Shown here in pieces: positions 7,834 to 18,500 of a stretch of 62,136 nucleotides of DNA (the stretch's first letter is position 1; each line of letters begins with the position of its first letter). The DNA comes from a virus. Position numbers and translations under genes: made by a program. The stretch lies in IMG/VR virus record IMGVR_UViG_3300036985_002914, positions 1-62,136 of that record; one strand, given 5' to 3'. Below the pieces are notes generated by a model. It was not told the origin of the DNA and did not search any database. It saw nothing but the letters and a program-made list of their open reading frames with translations.

Positions 7834-10800
7834 ATGGCACAACCACCCGAAGGCATTATGGCTCTCCCTAACGAGCCGCAAGCCGCTGAAAGACCTCCAT
7901 TAACGCTGACTGATTCGTACGACGTTGCGCGGACCTCGCTGCAAAATGCCCAGCCGGAAGCCGCAGCACAGTTGCAGCAAATCATGGCGCAGTTGATGCC
8001 AATGCTAGATCAGTTATCTGATACGCAATTAGACCAACTTCTCCAGCTTGTTCAGTACCTACAGGACAACGAAGAGCAATATCCTGAAATCCGTAAAAAG
8101 CTTATTGCAGAAGGCATGGGCGAAGAAGATCTTCCCCCTGAATATGATCCTGAATACTTTGCAGCTATTGGTACCGTTGTTCTTGAAGCAATTCGTGTAC
8201 GCAGCGCGGCTGCTGGTACGCCTCCCCAGCAGTTTGCCCGTGGCGGTATTGCGCAAGCTGCGCATATGCTGGCATCTAAAGGTCGTGGACAAGATACCCA
8301 ATTAGCGCACATTACTCCTGCCGAAGCGCGCATGCTCCGCAAAAAAGGCGGTGTAGGAACGATTAATCCAGATACTGGCCTTCCTGAGTTTGGTCTTTGG
8401 GGATCAATTGTAGGTGCCGTTAAAAGTACGTGGAAGGCAGTAACGGGGGCAGTTAAAAGCATATTGAAAAGTCCAGTTGGCCGATTCCTGAGTACGGTTG
8501 CCCTGTCCACTTTTATTGGTTACCCCGCAGCTTCTGCGGTGATTTCTTTGGCTTCAGGGGAGAACCTAAAAACGGCATTGATTAGTGCAGGCACCGCATG
8601 GTTGGCTGGTCCTACTAGTCCGTTGTCAGGTGTGGCGACTAAAGCAGCATCCGCTATTCTTCCACAAGCTGCAAATGCGGCAGTACGCCAAGGCTTGGCC
8701 TCCACAATTGTAGGCACCGGCATAGGTTTAGCTACAGGCAAGAGTTTGTCTGATTCGGTTAAATCAGGATTGACTACCGCCGCGTTGAGCTACGGCGCAC
8801 AGCAAGCGCAAAATGCTTTCCCTAGCCCAATGAAATCGCTAGGCCTGAAAACAGATGTCACGGGTAGAGAGATGCGCGGAGAAGGTCCGGTACCTATTGA
8901 GGATCGACTCCCTCCTCCTAAGGTATTTGGCCAACCAGATATGGCGGCCCTTAGTGGCACGCCTCCCACACGCCCTACCTTCACCGGTATGGCTGGGACT
9001 CCCCCTCCTGCATCCTTGCCCGGAGTGACTGCACAAGCTCCTGCCTTTGCCACACAAGGTCCGTCAACCGCGGCTGGCGGACCAATGGCCGATACCATTC
9101 CCCGTATTGGCGAGACAAGTTACCAAACAGCCGGTGCCGGTGCAGGGATCAGGGCGATTGAAACGCCTGCTATTTCTGGCACTAGTACGGGTGCTGGATT
9201 ACGTCCCCCGGCTAACGCCCTTGGAGTTTCAGATTTAAGCGCAGGAACGTCAGCCTTTCCGCGGATTCAGCAAATAAGTGCAGCTACTCCTACCCCTTCT
9301 GGCGGTATTCCTGATATCCGCACCGCGGCAGGTGAGATGTATCAAGGGATGAAAGATTTAGATTACGAGAAATTCAGCAAAGGTGCGGGCGATTTGTTTA
9401 TGCCGGGTACACCTAGTTCTTCTTCTATTACAGGATCTCAACAATTTAAAGATTTGACATCTCAGGGTATTTCTGCGGACAAAGCCTATACGATGGTTGA
9501 AAAGAGCATGACTCCGGGCATGCTGCGCACTTACGGCCCCGGCGTAGCTGCTGGCCTTGGTGTTATGGGCCTAACGGGTGGCTTTAACCAAGACAACCCT
9601 CAAGTGGATTTAGACAAGTTCTGGGGGCCGTCGTCCGCGGACCTGATGAAAGCTAATCCTAGAAAATATTACATCCAGAACATCCCCGGCGTAACCTACA
9701 GCCAACAAGGTGCGGTTGTTCCTCGGGGCTATGAGGATGGTGGTACGGTTACCCCTGATCCGCTTGATCCAAAGAATTTTATGGTGGGCACAGAGTACGC
9801 TTCCCCTCAATTTACGATGGATGATATCCGTGTAGCTACACCTACTCTTGAGCAAAGAGAAGCGGAGATGGCTAACTACACCCCTGTCACGTCTACGATG
9901 ACAGCCACTACCGAGCCGGGAATCAATAACCCTGCTTATCAAAACATCTCCAAGATGTACCAAGACGTGTTGGGTCGCGCCCCCGACGCAGAAGGCATGA
10001 AATATTGGATGAGCACCATTGGCGCAGATCGGTCCATCTCTCCTGAAGATAAAGCGGCGTGGATGAACGCCGCGCAGCCCGAAGTAATGAAGGACCCTAA
10101 TCGTTGGTTAAAACAATCTTACCAAGATATATTAGGTAGGGCCCCTGACGAAGCAGGTTTAAAGTATTGGATGGATACCATTGGCGCAGACAAGTCTATT
10201 TCCCCAGAGGAAAGAGATCAATGGCTGGCTGAAGCGTATAAAGAAAAACCTCCTGTTTCTGTAGCAGATAAAGGATACGAGCCTTCTGAAAGCTATGATG
10301 AATACATGGCTCGCATTAGTGCAGAGAAGGAAAGGCAGCGTTTATTAAAGCTCAAGTATCCAGATCTATCTCTCCCTCGGGAATCTTCTGAAACCGAGGA
10401 TGAGTACATGGCCCGCATTAATGCAAAAGGGACGGGAACTGCTCCTTTTGCGGTGGCTGAAAAAGATTTAGCTGGGCTAAATATGGGCCCGCAGGGCATT
10501 GGAAAACTGGCACCTCCTGTTGGTTTTGATCCATCAAGAACCAAATCTACTGTAACTGGCGGTATTGCAGATATTCCTACAGGCCAACAAATCGGATTAA
10601 CGGACGCTCCGGGATACATGGGAAGAGGTACGCAGCCCATTCCTACTTCGGCAGGCATGGGGGGATTTAATGCCGCTAATTACACAAGCACTACAGGGGA
10701 ACCCATTCCTTGGTACTCTCAAGCAGCTAACGTAGCTCTTCCTGATGCAGGGAAAGCACGGGCCGCGGCAGGAGTAACTAGCGCAGCGGCTATTCCTTCC

Positions 10801-11178
10801 ATTGCTTCGGTTGCTCCTGCGGAAAGTTCCGGTGGATTTAGTGCCATGAACTTTTCCCAGCCTTGGTATATGCAACCAGCTAACTACAATATGCCTGATG
10901 CAGTGAAGGCTCGTGCTGTTGCAGGATTAGCGGCAGGCGGTATTGCAGATATGGCTCCGGCGTACCCAATGAACACGGGCGGTTACCCGCGGCGCACGGG
11001 CCAAATTGCAGGCCCCGGAACAGAGAAGTCTGATTCCATCCCGGCCATGCTGTCTGATGGTGAGTTTGTCATGACCGCACGCGCAGTGCGTGGAATGGGC
11101 AAAGGAAGCCGCCGCGACGGTGCGAAAAAAATGTATGCTCTGATGCATCAACTCGAAAAAAACGCCTCTAGGGGATAA
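7834..11178 (+). CDS. Large internal or tail virion protein with DUF4214-like repeats
   Basis: This is a 1114-residue protein. The N-terminus (1-160) is helical and acidic. Residues 190-330 are Ala/Gly/Ser-rich with hydrophobic stretches. Two DUF4214-like repeats lie at about 705-790 (YQDVLGRAPDAEGMKYWM and YQDILGRAPDEAGLKYWM). The end carries SDSIPAMLSDGEFVMTARAVRGMG, a motif common at the end of large phage virion proteins. RBS GGAGA precedes the start. It is the first of four large virion genes and is probably an ejected internal protein. That role is inferred from position and composition. Confidence 0.6.
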   Translation: MAQPPEGIMALPNEPQAAERPPLTLTDSYDVARTSLQNAQPEAAAQLQQIMAQLMPMLDQLSDTQLDQLLQLVQYLQDNEEQYPEIRKKLIAEGMGEEDLPPEYDPEYFAAIGTVVLEAIRVRSAAAGTPPQQFARGGIAQAAHMLASKGRGQDTQLAHITPAEARMLRKKGGVGTINPDTGLPEFGLWGSIVGAVKSTWKAVTGAVKSILKSPVGRFLSTVALSTFIGYPAASAVISLASGENLKTALISAGTAWLAGPTSPLSGVATKAASAILPQAANAAVRQGLASTIVGTGIGLATGKSLSDSVKSGLTTAALSYGAQQAQNAFPSPMKSLGLKTDVTGREMRGEGPVPIEDRLPPPKVFGQPDMAALSGTPPTRPTFTGMAGTPPPASLPGVTAQAPAFATQGPSTAAGGPMADTIPRIGETSYQTAGAGAGIRAIETPAISGTSTGAGLRPPANALGVSDLSAGTSAFPRIQQISAATPTPSGGIPDIRTAAGEMYQGMKDLDYEKFSKGAGDLFMPGTPSSSSITGSQQFKDLTSQGISADKAYTMVEKSMTPGMLRTYGPGVAAGLGVMGLTGGFNQDNPQVDLDKFWGPSSADLMKANPRKYYIQNIPGVTYSQQGAVVPRGYEDGGTVTPDPLDPKNFMVGTEYASPQFTMDDIRVATPTLEQREAEMANYTPVTSTMTATTEPGINNPAYQNISKMYQDVLGRAPDAEGMKYWMSTIGADRSISPEDKAAWMNAAQPEVMKDPNRWLKQSYQDILGRAPDEAGLKYWMDTIGADKSISPEERDQWLAEAYKEKPPVSVADKGYEPSESYDEYMARISAEKERQRLLKLKYPDLSLPRESSETEDEYMARINAKGTGTAPFAVAEKDLAGLNMGPQGIGKLAPPVGFDPSRTKSTVTGGIADIPTGQQIGLTDAPGYMGRGTQPIPTSAGMGGFNAANYTSTTGEPIPWYSQAANVALPDAGKARAAAGVTSAAAIPSIASVAPAESSGGFSAMNFSQPWYMQPANYNMPDAVKARAVAGLAAGGIADMAPAYPMNTGGYPRRTGQIAGPGTEKSDSIPAMLSDGEFVMTARAVRGMGKGSRRDGAKKMYALMHQLEKNASRG

Positions 11179-11180
11179 GC

Positions 11181-12539
11181 ATGGCTAATGAAACAACCAC
11201 ACAAGTAGTCAAAGAATCGCCGGAGATCGAAGCCCGTAAGTTGGGCTTGATGGACACGGCGGCAGGCATGAAGATGCCTAAGTTGCCTGCTTATCAGGTA
11301 GCTGGATTCTCTGCTGACCAAATGGCCGCGATGAAGCTCGGCAAACAAGGTATCGGCGCATACAAGCCATACCTTGAAAAAGGTTCTGGAATGATGGATA
11401 CCGCAGGTACAACTGCGGCACAGATGGGTACCTACACCGGTCAGATGGGCGCTCCTGCTGAACAGATTGGTCAGATTGGTGGTCAAGTCGGTCAATATGC
11501 GGGGCAGATGGGTAACTACCTGCAAGCTGATCTGGGTCAAGCACAGAACATGATGACCGGGTCCGTGGGTCAAGTACAGCAAGCCGCGCAACAACCCGGC
11601 TTTGCTACGGCACAAGGTGCGTTGACTCAAGGGATTGGCGCATTGAGTAGCGCGGCCCAAGGCTACGATCCATCGCGGGCGCAGGCTTTCATGAATCCGT
11701 ATCAGCAGCAAGTTATCGATGAATCCATGCGTCAAATTAGCCGTCAAGGCGACATTGCTAGAACGCAGCAAGGTGCGCGGGCCGCGATGTCTGGTGCTTT
11801 TGGCGGAGGCCGTCAGGCGGTAGAATCAGCAGAATTAGAGCGTGCATTAGCCGAACAGAAGAATGCTGCCATTACTGGTGCGCTGTCGCAAGGTTATCAA
11901 ACCTCCCAAGCGCAGGCTATGCAAGCGTTTGAGCAAGAGAAGCAACGCCAATTGGCGCAAGCACAGGGTTACCAAGGTGCTGCAGGGGTTGGTGGAAATC
12001 TGGCAGGCACACAGGCTAACATAGGTATGCAAGCAGGCCAGTACCAAGGTCAGATGGGTCAAGCTTTGGGTGCGCAGCAAATGCAACAGGCTCAGTTAGG
12101 TCAAGCGGGAACCGCGCAACAGGCTAATATTCTGGGCCAACAGGCCGGTATTTATGGCCAGCAAGCAGGTATTTATGGCCAGCAAGCAAGTTTGGCAGGC
12201 CAACAGGCGGCTACACAGGCTAATATTGGTCAAGGTATTGCTGGACTAGGTGCACAGGCACAGGCTTTGGGTCAGAATGATGTGAATTTCCTGTACAACA
12301 TCGGTTCTCAGCAGCAGGGGCAGACGCAAAGAGAAGTGGAAGCACTGCGTCAGACTCAGTACCAGACAGCTACACAGCCTTACCAACATCTTGGCTTTGT
12401 TTCGGACATCTACAAAGGTGCTCCTTCTTCGCAGATGGCGGTTACACAGAATCAGGCACCTTCTCCAAGCATGGCGCAACAGATCGGTGGATTGGCTACG
12501 GGTGCAATTGCAACAGGCAAAGCTCTTGGCGGCATTTAA
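11181..12539 (+). CDS. Gln/Gly/Ala-repeat virion protein
   Basis: This is a 452-residue protein with little complexity. It contains many AQMGxYxGQMG and QQAGIYGQQA repeats, and the central segment has SRQGDIARTQQGARAAMSGAFGGGRQAVESAELERALAEQ. It starts two bases after the previous stop. Proteins of this pattern occur with internal virion proteins in aquatic podoviruses. A helical, elongated structural or ejection role is likely. No enzyme motif is seen. Confidence 0.55.
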   Translation: MANETTTQVVKESPEIEARKLGLMDTAAGMKMPKLPAYQVAGFSADQMAAMKLGKQGIGAYKPYLEKGSGMMDTAGTTAAQMGTYTGQMGAPAEQIGQIGGQVGQYAGQMGNYLQADLGQAQNMMTGSVGQVQQAAQQPGFATAQGALTQGIGALSSAAQGYDPSRAQAFMNPYQQQVIDESMRQISRQGDIARTQQGARAAMSGAFGGGRQAVESAELERALAEQKNAAITGALSQGYQTSQAQAMQAFEQEKQRQLAQAQGYQGAAGVGGNLAGTQANIGMQAGQYQGQMGQALGAQQMQQAQLGQAGTAQQANILGQQAGIYGQQAGIYGQQASLAGQQAATQANIGQGIAGLGAQAQALGQNDVNFLYNIGSQQQGQTQREVEALRQTQYQTATQPYQHLGFVSDIYKGAPSSQMAVTQNQAPSPSMAQQIGGLATGAIATGKALGGI

Positions 12540-12548
12540 GGAAAAATC

Positions 12549-14939
12549 ATGAAACAAGAAATTCTAAAACGCGCTATGTTCGCCAAACCTCTGTCAAAAG
12601 CTGCTAAAAATAGCGGCATTATGGCGGGCTTTGAGGACGAAATGGAGATGGAAGGCGAAGAGGACGAGATGCTGCCTATGGCGCGTACTCCTCAGAATCC
12701 TGAAATCCTGATGAATAACCTCCGGGGCGATATGCGCTCGGTGGATGCCCGCTATCAGGAACTAGCGGACATGGTCGGTGAGCAGGCAGCGCAGGATACT
12801 CCTCCGCAAGTGCTGGCTCTCCTGCAAGAACACATGGCCATGATGCAGCAACCGCAAGGCGGTATTGGCGGTCTGCCACAAGGTCAGCAAATGGCTCCTC
12901 CGGGAATGCCGCCACCGGGCGGCCCACAAGGAATGCCACCGGGTATGCCCCCACAAGGAATGCCACCTGCGATGCCTCCCGGCATGGAGGGTGCTCCCCC
13001 TTTTCCGCAGGGCGGGGCTGAACAAGCTCCGCCTACGCCTGATGGATTGCCTCCAGTACGCGCAGCGGCGGGTAAGTTTATTACCAAGGCTGCACAGTAT
13101 GCAGGGGAAGGTGCCGACGCTTTTCGTGCAGGCTTGAACCGCGTAGACGAATATCTAGGCAATATCGTTGCTCGTCCGCAGTTTGAGACTACCCCTATGT
13201 TGGGGGCAGATGGCCGTCCAATTACTATCCAAGGCCGTGAGAATATCCGCATGGATTCAGCAGGTCGCCCAATTGAAGGACAGGGCACAAAGCTGGAGCG
13301 GGGAGCTACGCTAGACTTGCGCCAACCTACGTTGACCGAAGCTATTAGTCAGACAGCACGACGTGCCGAGGCGGACTATCCGCGGTCCGCGGAACTCCTT
13401 CGCCAAATGAAGAACGTCCCATCTTCTGTAAAAGGGATTAGTTTTGGTGCAGGGGCAGGTACAGCTTTAATGAGTCGTCCGGGGGAAGTAACGCCGGATC
13501 AAGAAAGTGCAATTGATCGGGTGAATCAGATTCCGGGCCAAGGTCCTGTTACTCGAGATGCAAAAGGTAATCTGCTTTATCAAAACTTCCCTCCATTTGA
13601 GTCAAACTTTGTAGGGACAGGGGAACCTCCTGTTGTTTCTGCCGCGCCTAAAGGAGAAGCCCCTCCTGAGTCGGTAATAGAGACAAAGCCTGAGGAAGAT
13701 CAAGCGGGTGCTGAGACTAATGAATTTATTAAACGTGCTACGGAAGCTGCGCCAAAGACTCGCGCTCAACGGATCAAGGCTGAGTATGAGGACATAGCGC
13801 CTACGTTTAGAGAACTTCTTGGCGATAATAAGGACGATATTCGTACGAACGCATTGCTGTTGTTGGCGGATGCGGGCTTTAAGTTTGCCTCAGAGTACAA
13901 GCCTACGATGGCCATGGCTTTGGGTAGCGCGTTGTCTGGTCTGCCTAGAGGTTTGGCGGCTCTTGCTGCACAGGCTAAAGAGCGCGGCATCAAAGTTAAT
14001 ACGGCAGCATTGCAGCAGGCTGTGGATAATGTCACTCTGCAAGATAAGTACTCACACGAGCAGAAACAAACCATCCTCAAAGGCGATTACGAGCTTATGA
14101 AGAAGAAATATGACAATGCGGGCTATATCCTTAAAGACGGGGGCGCTGGGCTAATTAAGGTAGAAACACGCAAAGGAAGCTTTGTTGAAAGCCGTCTTAA
14201 TCCTAATGATCCCGCAGTAAAGGCGGCTGTAACTAGTCGTTATAATCTTACGGATAGCAATCCTTACGTGACCCTTATTGGACCCTCTCCATCTGTTCAA
14301 GAGACGAATGAGGGAGAACGTATAAAACTTTTAGGTTCAATGCGAGACACAGAAGGTGCCTTGCGTCAGATTGAACGCGCAAAGAATATTGTGCAAAATG
14401 CTTATAGCCCCGGCACATGGTTTACGAGCAAATATAACCAATTTGTTCCTGTTATCCCCGGTGCCCAGCCTAATGTAAAAGCGGCAGATGTTGCTATTCA
14501 ATTGAAGTCTGTTTTTAACAATGTATCTAAGAATGCGGCGGCTATTAATAATAGTGGCCGAGTAGCTGTGCAACAACAAGAATGGGAACGGGATAATTTA
14601 AGTCTATTGGACAATCCAGAAGGATTCTTTAAAGACCCGGAATTGGCAGCAAAGACGTTAAACTCTTTGGAATCAATGTATCGTAATGCCCGCCAGCAAA
14701 CAATGGAGCAATTAGGTTGGGAAGACCGTGAATTTACTATGCGTACCCCTGAGACAGGAACGCAAAATGACCCATTCGTTATCCCTGCCGACCCGGATAT
14801 GAAAAAGCGTATGTATTCCTTCTTAGGTACTACCATTGGTACTGTGCAGAACCCAAATGCAGTGGTGTATTTAAAAGGGCCTGACGGAGTTGTAAAAAGG
14901 GTTAACCCATCCACATTTAAAAATTACCCACTCCAATGA
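12549..14939 (+). CDS. Internal virion protein
   Basis: This is a 796-residue protein. Residues 25-45 are very acidic. Residues 105-175 form a Pro/Gly/Met-rich repeat region (GMPPGMPPQGMPPAMPPG). The C-terminal half is mainly helical (for example RDTEGALRQIERAKNIVQNAYSPG). The RBS is GGAAAA ahead of ATG 12549. It overlaps the next gene by ATGA. Position and composition suggest an ejection-type protein. No catalytic residues are recognised. Confidence 0.55.
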   Translation: MKQEILKRAMFAKPLSKAAKNSGIMAGFEDEMEMEGEEDEMLPMARTPQNPEILMNNLRGDMRSVDARYQELADMVGEQAAQDTPPQVLALLQEHMAMMQQPQGGIGGLPQGQQMAPPGMPPPGGPQGMPPGMPPQGMPPAMPPGMEGAPPFPQGGAEQAPPTPDGLPPVRAAAGKFITKAAQYAGEGADAFRAGLNRVDEYLGNIVARPQFETTPMLGADGRPITIQGRENIRMDSAGRPIEGQGTKLERGATLDLRQPTLTEAISQTARRAEADYPRSAELLRQMKNVPSSVKGISFGAGAGTALMSRPGEVTPDQESAIDRVNQIPGQGPVTRDAKGNLLYQNFPPFESNFVGTGEPPVVSAAPKGEAPPESVIETKPEEDQAGAETNEFIKRATEAAPKTRAQRIKAEYEDIAPTFRELLGDNKDDIRTNALLLLADAGFKFASEYKPTMAMALGSALSGLPRGLAALAAQAKERGIKVNTAALQQAVDNVTLQDKYSHEQKQTILKGDYELMKKKYDNAGYILKDGGAGLIKVETRKGSFVESRLNPNDPAVKAAVTSRYNLTDSNPYVTLIGPSPSVQETNEGERIKLLGSMRDTEGALRQIERAKNIVQNAYSPGTWFTSKYNQFVPVIPGAQPNVKAADVAIQLKSVFNNVSKNAAAINNSGRVAVQQQEWERDNLSLLDNPEGFFKDPELAAKTLNSLESMYRNARQQTMEQLGWEDREFTMRTPETGTQNDPFVIPADPDMKKRMYSFLGTTIGTVQNPNAVVYLKGPDGVVKRVNPSTFKNYPLQ

Positions 14940-17900
14940 TTATTCCAACTGCTGATGGTGAACTCCTTGACCTTGATACATGGAAGGTTGTGGGCCGTGT
15001 GGAAGGTGCGCCGACTACATCTCCTGTTCGTTCGGCCGCCTTGGGGGAAGCCCCGGTGCCGGAAGGAGATCGTGTAAATGGTCTGCTAAAGAATCTGTCT
15101 TGGGGATTTAACTCCATGCTGTTCGCGGCCCCTGATCTTGCAACCGAGGGTATTGGCAAAGCAATGGGCATGAAGCCGGAGGAAGTATTTACTCTGGGTA
15201 AGTTCTTTAACCAAGGTCAAGTAGCGCCTCGTAATGCAGAAGAGCGCTACTCCCGTGCTGTCGGCGAAGGTGTCGGTGGCACATTACCTATCACAGGTAT
15301 TTTGGCGTATGCAGCACGCGTTAAACCTATGGTCGCGGCAGCAGAAACAGGTGCCGGTGTATTAAAAGGAATTGCTAACGATGCTATTAAATTTGCTCAA
15401 CAAAGTCCTAGATTGGCAGCAGGCCTTGACATCGCGTTTGGTGCAGGCTTTGAAACGCTTCGGCAAGCGGTAACAGAGAACGTCTCTGACGATAACCCTA
15501 ACAAAGCACTGTACGAATCTCTGCTGCCTACTGCGGCATTTGTTGGTCTGCCGTTAGCTCTTAATGTCATGCCTTCTATAGTGGGAGGCAAAGCAGTAGC
15601 CAATAAGATTAAGAGTGCTACCGCAGGCTTGGGGGACACGGAAAGTGAAATCCTTGCTGGCTTACCTAAGGCTTATCGCCTTCCGGGAGTCAAGATCGTC
15701 CCGCAGTTGCTGATGAAAAACGCAGAGCGAAAACTGACGCAAGTGTTTGGTCCGATATCCGAGAGCCCCGAAGCACAGCAAGCGCTCAAACAATTAGAGA
15801 TCGCCATGCAAGACCCGCGGTTCGCGGAAGCCGGTTTTATGTTCGATGCGGCCGAGAAAACAATGTACAGCCCACTGCTTGAACGCAAAGCAGAGTTGCT
15901 GGATCAGTTAGGCCCTGCAGAGTTAGAAGCCACTAAAAAACGTATCAATGAGAATCAGCAGAAGTTAGCTGCCTTGTTTGATACGCTAGCGCCAGAAGCC
16001 CGTCAGCCGGTAATTGAGGCATTCCAAGCAGCGCAGGCTGATCGTCAATCATTCTTTGAAGGCTTGTTAAAGTCGCAGAAAGATCTGACAGAAGCGGAAG
16101 TGTTGTCGGTATCCGAGCGCCTCGGCCCGCAGAATATGGACATGATCAACAATGAATTGCGTGGTGCGCTTTTGGGTGCCATGGAGTTCGATGCGAGCAT
16201 GCGTACTAACACGCTAAATCGTATGGGTCTGCGTCAAGCTGTATCGCCAGAAGGTCTGCCTATGCCTACGCGGCAGGAGGGCAAATCTCTGTTCCCTGCG
16301 CAGAACATGGAGGAGATGGCCACTAGCCTTATCAACAAGTACACCCCAGAGCGCCCTTCTCTACGCAATCCTATTCCAGAGCCTATTGCCCTGTTGCGTA
16401 ACTTTGTGCAAAGCCAACAATTTGCGCGGGATCAGTTAGAGAAGAAGATGGTCAAGCAGCTTACTGGTCAGGCTATTGATACACAAATTACTGGCCTAGG
16501 TTTGCCGCAAGATATTGAGGAAGCGGTGCGCTCTTCTGTCTTGGCTTTGGTAGAAGGTAGGGCAGCAAAAGGCGGGAAAAAACGTGCCACTGCCACGGAT
16601 ATTGCAAAGACCGATGCACAAGGATTTACCAATGTACCTACTGGTATTCCTAACAAGTTTATCCGCATCAACTCGAATCAAATCAAACAAGATGCTTCGC
16701 GGATCGCGGGGGATAACACGAGCATCGATATCAATGCGCCTGAGGCTTTGGATTACTTGGCCGCGGCTGCACGCTATCGTAATGATTCCTTGGCTCGCTA
16801 TAACTCTGCCATGTCCCGCGGCACGTCACGCCTGACAGATGCCCAGCGTATTCTGGATACAGGCAATGCGGTGTACAAGGATGTAGAGAAGCTGATCTTG
16901 GACCACGTACCAAAGATCAAGACAGAGTACGAAGGCATGAAGAATGTCTTGTCTGACTATCGTGCCGGGTTTGAGAAGAATCTTCCTTTACTGATGTCGC
17001 AAACGCGTGCAGGTGGCGAAGAATTCTTGCTAGGTAACGAGCAATTAATGCAGCGTGCATTCCAAAACGCAGGCAACCTCCGTCAGCTACAGGTGTCCCT
17101 CGGTGGCACTCCTCAGTTCGATACCTTGCTTGTCAAAGGTACGATGGATTGGTTGCGCAACAAGAATGTTATTACGCCTGATGGTATTGTTGATCCGAAG
17201 AAGATTCGTGCAGTATTGGATAAGAATCGCAATATTGTAGAAGCGCTTCCTCCAAGCATTCAAGGTGCGCTGAAGGACGAAGTTGCTCTGGCAGATGAGT
17301 ATGTAACGCGCTTGGGGGAACTAGATCAACGTCGCGTATCTGCTAAGAATGATGAGCTTGATCAATTGCTGCGTAAGGCAGGCCGTCCTGATGCTGACCC
17401 TCGGCAAACACTCGCCAAGGCTATTCAAGACCCGTCCATCATGCGCGTCTTGGTGGATGAGTTTGGCAAAGACCCAGAGAGATTAGCAGCACTGCGCCGT
17501 AGCGTGTTTGAAGTAGCCGCACAAGGTTCGCAAAAAGGCGGCGCACTACAGACCTTCTTGCAGAACAACGAGAAGTCTTTAAGCATCTTGTTTAAAGACA
17601 CTAAGCATTTAAATGACCTGAAGACACTGGCTGATTTGCAGGCTCGAGTAAATGCTTTTGCTGATGTAACTGGCCAGATTCCTGCGTTTGATTCATTGGA
17701 TCAAACACTGAAGAACACCTTTGGTGCAGGTATCCAGTTCCTTACCACCACGGCGCGCGAAGCGGCAGTAGGCAGGATCAACCCATCTACCGGCGCACTT
17801 GCTGTTCTGGTCCGCTTCTTCGGTAGATTGGAAAACGATCTGTATAACCGTATCTTTACCAAGGCATTGGAAGATCCTAAGTTTGCAGAAAGTATTACGC

Positions 17901-18292
17901 ACGTAGCTACGCCAGCAGATGCCAAACGCTTGACAGGGCAGTTGCAGGCAATTGGTATTCCTGTCGCTAAGTATCTTCCTTTCCCTGTTAAAGGTGCGGC
18001 ATTGGAAGCCGGTCAATTAGCGCGGGGCGAAGAGCAAGCACCTATTGAAGGTATGGCAGAAAAGCCTGTCATGCCACGCGAAACTGCGCGTCAGATGATG
18101 CGGAAAATGCCTCCTGCTCCGCCAACCACGGGCACTAACTTCGGCATGCCGACTATCAACCCTAGTCAACAACAGCAGCCAAATATCCCGTTGATGTACC
18201 CAACGCTATTCCCGAACGATCCGATTAGCGCCATGTTGCTGCAGCGTCAGCAACAACTCCAGCAAGGTCAACCAATTACTCCGGGACAATAA
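14936..18292 (+). CDS. Largest internal virion (ejection) protein
   Basis: This is a 1118-residue, mostly alpha-helical protein. The N-terminus (MIIPTADGELLDLDTWKVVG) is followed by a long helical array with short hydrophobic stretches near residues 120-140 and 200-220. The C-terminus is Pro/Gln-rich. No transglycosylase motif is visible here; that activity is carried by the protein at 42325. It has no Shine-Dalgarno sequence of its own and depends on ATGA coupling. It is probably part of the DNA-ejection conduit, by analogy with T7 gp15/gp16. Confidence 0.6.
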   Translation: MIIPTADGELLDLDTWKVVGRVEGAPTTSPVRSAALGEAPVPEGDRVNGLLKNLSWGFNSMLFAAPDLATEGIGKAMGMKPEEVFTLGKFFNQGQVAPRNAEERYSRAVGEGVGGTLPITGILAYAARVKPMVAAAETGAGVLKGIANDAIKFAQQSPRLAAGLDIAFGAGFETLRQAVTENVSDDNPNKALYESLLPTAAFVGLPLALNVMPSIVGGKAVANKIKSATAGLGDTESEILAGLPKAYRLPGVKIVPQLLMKNAERKLTQVFGPISESPEAQQALKQLEIAMQDPRFAEAGFMFDAAEKTMYSPLLERKAELLDQLGPAELEATKKRINENQQKLAALFDTLAPEARQPVIEAFQAAQADRQSFFEGLLKSQKDLTEAEVLSVSERLGPQNMDMINNELRGALLGAMEFDASMRTNTLNRMGLRQAVSPEGLPMPTRQEGKSLFPAQNMEEMATSLINKYTPERPSLRNPIPEPIALLRNFVQSQQFARDQLEKKMVKQLTGQAIDTQITGLGLPQDIEEAVRSSVLALVEGRAAKGGKKRATATDIAKTDAQGFTNVPTGIPNKFIRINSNQIKQDASRIAGDNTSIDINAPEALDYLAAAARYRNDSLARYNSAMSRGTSRLTDAQRILDTGNAVYKDVEKLILDHVPKIKTEYEGMKNVLSDYRAGFEKNLPLLMSQTRAGGEEFLLGNEQLMQRAFQNAGNLRQLQVSLGGTPQFDTLLVKGTMDWLRNKNVITPDGIVDPKKIRAVLDKNRNIVEALPPSIQGALKDEVALADEYVTRLGELDQRRVSAKNDELDQLLRKAGRPDADPRQTLAKAIQDPSIMRVLVDEFGKDPERLAALRRSVFEVAAQGSQKGGALQTFLQNNEKSLSILFKDTKHLNDLKTLADLQARVNAFADVTGQIPAFDSLDQTLKNTFGAGIQFLTTTAREAAVGRINPSTGALAVLVRFFGRLENDLYNRIFTKALEDPKFAESITHVATPADAKRLTGQLQAIGIPVAKYLPFPVKGAALEAGQLARGEEQAPIEGMAEKPVMPRETARQMMRKMPPAPPTTGTNFGMPTINPSQQQQPNIPLMYPTLFPNDPISAMLLQRQQQLQQGQPITPGQ

Positions 18293-18294
18293 TC

Positions 18295-18459
18295 ATGGCA
18301 ACTAAACCAGTATGGGATAAACCACGTCCAGCAGGATTAGGTAAATCTAAGAAACTATCTCCACAGAAGAAGAGTATGGCAAAGGCTATGGCCAAGAAAG
18401 CTGGTCGGCCATACCCTAATCTGGTGGATAACATGCGTGCGGCAAAGAAGGCTAAATAG
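18295..18459 (+). CDS. Small basic phage protein
   Basis: This is a 54-residue, strongly basic protein (about 16 Lys/Arg). It begins MATKPVWDKPRPAGLGKSKKL and contains AKKAGRPYPNLVDNMRAAKKAK, a C-terminal motif I recognise from small phage proteins of unknown role. ATG 18295 follows the previous stop by two bases. It is the last gene of the late operon before a convergent hairpin. It may bind DNA or be a minor virion component. That is inference. Confidence 0.7.
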   Translation: MATKPVWDKPRPAGLGKSKKLSPQKKSMAKAMAKKAGRPYPNLVDNMRAAKKAK

Positions 18460-18466
18460 TTCGCTG

Positions 18467-18500
18467 GGCCTCTACATCTCCTTGTCATCGTGTAGAGGCC
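18467..18500. terminator. Convergent hairpin between late and minus operons
   Basis: A 10-bp perfect stem (GGCCTCTACA / TGTAGAGGCC) with a 14-base loop is followed on the plus strand by TTTGAG. It contains the stop codon of the minus-strand exonuclease gene. It lies where the late plus operon meets the minus operon, so it could act in both directions. The U-tracts are poor on both sides. Confidence 0.6.

Noticed and set aside
11148-11771. A 207-residue minus-strand frame
   Set aside because: It is antisense to the Gln/Gly/Ala-repeat virion gene; codon bias of the repeats keeps the opposite strand open. No RBS or motif.
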